A program made the position numbers and the translations under genes. Of a stretch of DNA of 64,000 nt, positions 60,759 through 64,000 are shown piece after piece; the stretch's first letter is position 1; every line of letters starts with the position of its first letter. The notes below the pieces were generated by a model. The model did not search any database and had not been told where the DNA came from. It was given only the letters and a program-made list of their open reading frames with translations. The stretch comes from Methanoregula sp. GTDB lineage: Archaea > Halobacteriota > Methanomicrobia > Methanomicrobiales > Methanospirillaceae. The stretch covers positions 1 through 64,000 of the forward strand of contig JBAZQB010000001.1 of NCBI GenBank assembly GCA_041645435.1, read 5' to 3'.

Positions 60759-62653
60759 TGAGCGGGGAGTATGAACAGGCATTCCATGAATCGGTAACCT
60801 ATCCGGAAAAATTCTGGGGTGCTGCGGCAACAAAGGTCAAGTGGTACCGGAATTATGATAAGGTTCTCACCAGCGATAATCCGCCATTTTACCGGTGGTT
60901 TGAAGGGGGCATGCTGAATTCGTGTTATAATGCCCTTGATTATCATGTTGAGCAGGGACACAAAGATCGGATCGCATTGATCTACGACAGCCCGGTAACA
61001 AAAACCGTAAAAAAATTTACTTACGGCGATCTGCGGGATCTCGTGGCACGCTGTGCTGGTGGCTTACAGGCGCTTGGCGTTGAGAAAGGGGACCGGGTTG
61101 TTATCTATATGCCTATGATTCCTGAGGCAGTAATTGCAATGCTGGCATGCGCCCGGATAGGAGCCATCCACTCCGTGGTCTTTGGGGGTTTTGCCTCCCG
61201 CGAGCTTGCTACCCGGATCGAAGATGCAAAACCGCGTGTCATCGTGTCTGCCTCGTGTGGCATCGAAGTCAACCGCATAATTCCCTACAAACCCCTGCTC
61301 GATGCAGCTCTCGCGCAATGCACCCACAAACCCTCAAAATGTATTCTGGTGCAGCGCAAAGAGGCGCCGGTTGATCTTGTACCGGCAAGAGATTTGTTAT
61401 GGGAGACCCTCCTGGAGGCTGAACCCGCTGCCTGTGTGCCCGTGAGTTCCACCGATCCTCTCTACCTGCTCTATACCTCGGGCACTACCGGAAAACCCAA
61501 AGGTGTGCTGAGAGATAACGGGGGGCATCTTGTTGCACTTACCTGGAGCATGGAGAATATTTACGGGGTCCGGCCCGGAGAAGTGTACTGGGCTGCATCG
61601 GACATTGGCTGGGTTGTCGGCCACTCGTATATTGTCTACGGGCCGCTGTTTTTCGGGTGTACTACCATCCTCTATGAAGGAAAATCGGTTGGCACACCTG
61701 ATCCCGGAGCCTTCTGGCGGGTTATTGCCGAACACGGCGTATCCGTGTTGTTCTGTGCACCGACAGCGTTTCGCGCGATAAGGAAGGAAGATCCCGATGG
61801 CGTGTACATAAAAAAGTACGACCTGTCACGGTTCAGAATGCTGTTTTTAGCTGGTGAACGGTGTGATCCCGATACACTGCTCTGGGCCGGGGCACAACTT
61901 AAGGTGCCGGTCATCGATCACTGGTGGCAGACCGAGACCGGCTGGGCGATCGGTGCAAACTGCGTTGGCCTTGAGATGCTTCCTGTTAAACCCGGTTCAT
62001 GCACCAAACCGGTGCCGGGTTATGCTATTTCCGTTCTTGATGCTTCGGGCAGGAACACCCCTGTTGGAGAAACCGGAAATGTCGTGGTAAAATTGCCGCT
62101 CCCCCCCGGTTGTTTCACCACTCTCTGGAACAACGATACCGATTTTGTCAAGACCTACTTCTCGGCATATCCCGGGTATTACCTGACATCGGATGCCGGG
62201 TTCATGGATGATGACGGGTATCTCTGGATCATGGGCCGGACCGATGATATCATCAATGTTGCCGGACACCGGCTCTCTACCGGAGCAATGGAAGAGGTGC
62301 TTGCATCGCACCCGGATGTTGCCGAGTGTGCGGTCTCCGCGGTCCATGATCCGGTCAAGGGTGAAGTGCCGCTGGGGTTTGTTGTCTTAAAAGCCGGTTC
62401 AGACAGAACTCAGGAGCGTATCGAACCCGAACTTATTGCGCTCGTGCGGCAGAAAATCGGCCCCATTGCATCGTTTAAATCTGCTGCAGTTGTAAAACGT
62501 CTTCCCAAGACCCGGTCGGGAAAGATCCTGCGGGGCACGATAAAAAAGATTGCTGACGGGATCCCGTACACGGTACCGGCTACCATCGATGACCCCCAGA
62601 TCCTCGATGAGATCGCCGGCATTCTTAAAAAAATGGGCTACCCGAGACGGTAA
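60758..62653 (+). CDS. AMP-forming acyl-CoA synthetase (acetyl/propionyl-CoA synthetase family)
   Basis: A 631-aa adenylate-forming ligase. It has the N-terminal acetyl-CoA synthetase cap (YEQAFHESVTYPEKFWGAAA), the A3 loop YTSGTTGKPKGV, the WWQTETGW substrate region, GRTDDIINVAGHRLS (hinge) and the catalytic lysine in KTRSGKILRG. It links acetate, propionate or a similar acid to CoA with ATP cleavage to AMP. The sequence resembles PrpE-type enzymes as much as Acs. It starts at ATG 60758, inside the last operator-like site. Confidence 0.9.
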   Translation: MSGEYEQAFHESVTYPEKFWGAAATKVKWYRNYDKVLTSDNPPFYRWFEGGMLNSCYNALDYHVEQGHKDRIALIYDSPVTKTVKKFTYGDLRDLVARCAGGLQALGVEKGDRVVIYMPMIPEAVIAMLACARIGAIHSVVFGGFASRELATRIEDAKPRVIVSASCGIEVNRIIPYKPLLDAALAQCTHKPSKCILVQRKEAPVDLVPARDLLWETLLEAEPAACVPVSSTDPLYLLYTSGTTGKPKGVLRDNGGHLVALTWSMENIYGVRPGEVYWAASDIGWVVGHSYIVYGPLFFGCTTILYEGKSVGTPDPGAFWRVIAEHGVSVLFCAPTAFRAIRKEDPDGVYIKKYDLSRFRMLFLAGERCDPDTLLWAGAQLKVPVIDHWWQTETGWAIGANCVGLEMLPVKPGSCTKPVPGYAISVLDASGRNTPVGETGNVVVKLPLPPGCFTTLWNNDTDFVKTYFSAYPGYYLTSDAGFMDDDGYLWIMGRTDDIINVAGHRLSTGAMEEVLASHPDVAECAVSAVHDPVKGEVPLGFVVLKAGSDRTQERIEPELIALVRQKIGPIASFKSAAVVKRLPKTRSGKILRGTIKKIADGIPYTVPATIDDPQILDEIAGILKKMGYPRR

Positions 62654-62743
62654 ATGAACCATGCACCTGTAAGAAATTCATGAATTGGCGTAATGGCATA
62701 CAGGAATATTGTCGGGTGATCGTTGCCTCGTCCTATAAGATTC

Positions 62744-62753
62744 TTTTTTATAC
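62744..62753 (+). promoter_or_regulatory. Candidate TATA box before the small gene at 62802
   Basis: TTTTTTATAC predicts transcription start near 62775, which falls in the left arm or loop of the inverted repeat at 62761-62811. Confidence 0.4.
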
Positions 62754-62760
62754 TGAGGGG

Positions 62761-62811
62761 ATAATCCCATGGTACCTGACTGCACAGGAGATGGAGGTAC
62801 CATGGGATTAT
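62761..62811 (+). promoter_or_regulatory. Perfect 16-bp inverted repeat containing the start codon
   Basis: ATAATCCCATGGTACC (62761-62776) and GGTACCATGGGATTAT (62796-62811) are exact complements with a 19-base spacer holding the ribosome-binding region (AGGAGATGGAGG). The right arm includes the ATG at 62802. In RNA it would form a hairpin that hides the start; as DNA it could be a paired operator. Confidence 0.75.
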
Positions 62812-63047
62812 TCGATGACCTGAATAAGGCGATGAAGCAGGTTGAAGGTGACGTCAGGAAATCCGGCCTTGATCAATCCATGAAAGATCTTGAAAAAGGA
62901 CTCAACAAAACTGGAAAAGATATCGACCAGAGCCTGAAAAGCCAATCATCAGGGCAGACAAACGCGCCTTCTTCCAAGACGGTATTACCTTCCGCTGTGG
63001 TGCCCGCCAGCAGCATCCCGGCTATACCCGGATTGCGGCTTGGGTGA
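62802..63047 (+). CDS. Small hypothetical protein, possibly frameshifted
   Basis: An 81-aa reading frame, MGLFDDLNKAMKQVEGDVRK at the start, then repeated Lys/Gly/Asp units (SMKDLEKGLNKTGKDIDQSL) and a Ser/Pro-rich end. GGAGGT precedes the ATG. A second reading frame of -1 type continues to 63211 and encodes a plausible ordered end (HPGYTRIAAWVKRNYRSKIT ... GFLDYLKSQNYEQLLR) without its own start, so the true gene may be a single ~135-aa protein broken by a frameshift between about 62950 and 63040. No family recognised. Confidence 0.5.
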   Translation: MGLFDDLNKAMKQVEGDVRKSGLDQSMKDLEKGLNKTGKDIDQSLKSQSSGQTNAPSSKTVLPSAVVPASSIPAIPGLRLG

Positions 63048-63211
63048 AGAGGAACTACCGTTCAAAGATCACGGCCTTATCCGATCCTTACCAGATGAAA
63101 CTCGAACTCGAACAATTCTCTGCAGAAGCCTGTTCTGGCATGTCGTTAAAAGCGAAAAAAGGATTTTTGGATTATCTCAAAAGCCAGAACTACGAGCAGC
63201 TCCTCAGATAA
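62892..63211 (+). pseudogene. Out-of-frame coding-like extension of the small gene
   Basis: After a stop near 62890 the -1 frame is open to TAA at 63209 and reads ALSDPYQMKLELEQFSAEAC and GMSLKAKKGFLDYLKSQNYE, which looks like real protein. It has no ATG at its start. It is best explained as the second half of the gene at 62802 after a frameshift, natural or a sequence error. It ends 9 bp before the PriS-like start. Confidence 0.35.
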
Positions 63212-63220
63212 TATTGTGCC

Positions 63221-64000
63221 ATGTCAGATCCCATCCGTTCTTTTTACCAGCAGCATACTCCCGATCTGTCAGCAATTACCGATCTGTCCCACCGCCACTT
63301 CCGCATTCTTCTCCCCCGGGGAACTTTTTTAAAAGTGCAGGACCGGATCCGCGACAGCGTGACTCTGCAGCAATGGCTGGTCCGCTACCGTCCGTCCGAT
63401 GTGTATTATTCAACCAGCTGCTGGCTCTCTCCGGAACAGATCGGCAGACGCGAGAAGACGCCCCTCTCGGCAAATATTTTCCTCTCCTCTGACATCGTGT
63501 TCGACATCGACCGCTCCCCGTTTTCCTTTGAAAATCTTGAGTCTGCCCGATGGGACACGCAGGATCTGCTCGCATTCTGTGCAAAGAAAAAACTGCCCGT
63601 TAAGTACATCGCATTTTCCGGCAGCAAGGGTTTCCATGTTGTCTGTAGTGATCCCCACCGGTACGATGATCCCAACCCCCTTGCCCGGGAAGATCAGGCA
63701 AAGGCAGTGCGCAGGGAGATCATTGCCGGTATTTCAGATGAAGATATCAATATAGATCCAAAAATCACCGCCGATACCCGCAGGATTCTCCGGGTCCCGG
63801 GAACGATCAATTCAAAGACCGGATATCTCTGCACCGTGCTCAGCGCTTCGCAACTGGAACAACCCGTTGAGCAAATTCTTAAATATATTCCACGGGTAGA
63901 TCCTCTTACCCCTTTGATCCCCCAAACGGGAGCAATCCCGCGAGGGGGAGATGAAAGACCTCTTCGAGGCTGCCGTATTATATCCTGGCTTTGCCACCGA
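63221..64000 (+). CDS. DNA primase small-subunit-like protein (partial, runs off the window)
   Basis: An open frame without stop to the window edge, at least 260 aa. It begins MSDPIRSFYQQHTPDLSA and has the PriS-type pattern VYYSTSCWLSP, the metal-binding DxD in VFDIDRSPFS, YIAFSGSKGFHVVC and DTRRILRVPGTINSKTG. It therefore resembles the catalytic subunit of archaeal primase, which starts DNA synthesis; it could instead be a PriS-like paralog. The last about 20 residues overlap a second possible gene start at 63951, so the true end is near or just past the edge. Confidence 0.7.
   Translation, partial: MSDPIRSFYQQHTPDLSAITDLSHRHFRILLPRGTFLKVQDRIRDSVTLQQWLVRYRPSDVYYSTSCWLSPEQIGRREKTPLSANIFLSSDIVFDIDRSPFSFENLESARWDTQDLLAFCAKKKLPVKYIAFSGSKGFHVVCSDPHRYDDPNPLAREDQAKAVRREIIAGISDEDINIDPKITADTRRILRVPGTINSKTGYLCTVLSASQLEQPVEQILKYIPRVDPLTPLIPQTGAIPRGGDERPLRGCRIISWLCHR
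63951..64000 (+). CDS. Possible start of the next gene (partial)
   Basis: ATG at 63951 directly follows GAGGGGGAG, a strong ribosome-binding site, in a different frame from the primase. It reads MKDLFEAAVLYPGFAT before the edge. Too short to name; a gene overlapping the primase 3' end is likely. Confidence 0.4.
   Translation, partial: MKDLFEAAVLYPGFAT

Noticed and set aside
63040..63492. 150-codon plus frame at the start of the primase
   Set aside because: The primase frame has the motifs; this frame does not and lacks a ribosome-binding site.

Overview
The window is archaeal and fits a methanogen of the order Methanomicrobiales (Methanoregula-like; this placement is my inference). The evidence is an archaeal information-processing superoperon (L15e, RNase P p30 and Pop5, proteasome alpha, SBDS, L37Ae, RpoP, Pcc1, prefoldin beta), an archaeal phosphopantetheine adenylyltransferase, a UbiA-type lipid prenyltransferase, NAC, an intron-containing tRNA-Tyr, a PriS-like primase, an HdrA-like flavoprotein and several PAS-rich histidine kinases of the type common in methanogens.

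Layout. 1-5.8 kb: tRNA-Glu, a REC/six-PAS histidine kinase, a 640-bp inverted repeat element and a DRG-type GTPase. 5.9-13.7 kb: a PAS kinase, Trm1 back to back with tRNA-Arg, a UbiA prenyltransferase, a bactofilin-like protein, a leftward operon (gamma carbonic anhydrase-like, HdrA-like, MtnA, DUF116) and phosphopantetheine adenylyltransferase. 14.4-19.5 kb: pyrB-pyrI and a three-gene nucleotide-sugar operon (aminotransferase, Gfo/Idh, nucleotide-sugar dehydrogenase). 19.5-23.7 kb: an accessory pocket with an AbrB/PIN toxin-antitoxin pair, unusual short repeats, a CARF-like winged-helix regulator and a visibly AT-rich two-gene cassette, one member of which looks like a PD-(D/E)XK nuclease. 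23.7-29.5 kb: an overlapping operon (RecJ-like DHH, PUA, NAC, TrmI), nnrDE-moaC and a RelBE-like pair. 29.8-35.1 kb: the superoperon, without exosome genes, followed by an HD hydrolase resembling (p)ppGpp hydrolases. 35.1-37 kb: an isopropylmalate synthase family gene, tRNA-Tyr with an intron and tRNA-Asp.

37-50.9 kb is rich in envelope and signalling genes: triple- and single-Cache lipoproteins, PH-like membrane proteins, a REC-PAS regulator, a DUF4349 lipoprotein, a HEAT-repeat protein, a membrane histidine kinase whose phospho-acceptor His is Ser, and a CoA-transferase. 50.9-52.2 kb has no convincing gene but several strong hairpins. 52.2-64 kb: an AlbA_2/RecG-like regulator, MetRS, a DHH phosphoesterase, tRNA-Phe, a KefB/C-type antiporter, an acyl-CoA synthetase with an operator-like repeat array, a small (possibly frameshifted) gene whose start codon lies in a perfect 16-bp inverted repeat, and the start of a PriS-like primase.

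A dispersed GC-rich intergenic repeat family occurs at five loci (about 3.8, 13.8, 20.3, 28.6 and 44.1 kb). The best candidates for undescribed biology are the AT-rich cassette beside the CARF-like regulator, the repeat family, the inverted repeat around the 62.8-kb start codon, the operator array before the acyl-CoA synthetase, and the hairpin-rich gene-free region. No function was computed; all calls come from reading motifs.
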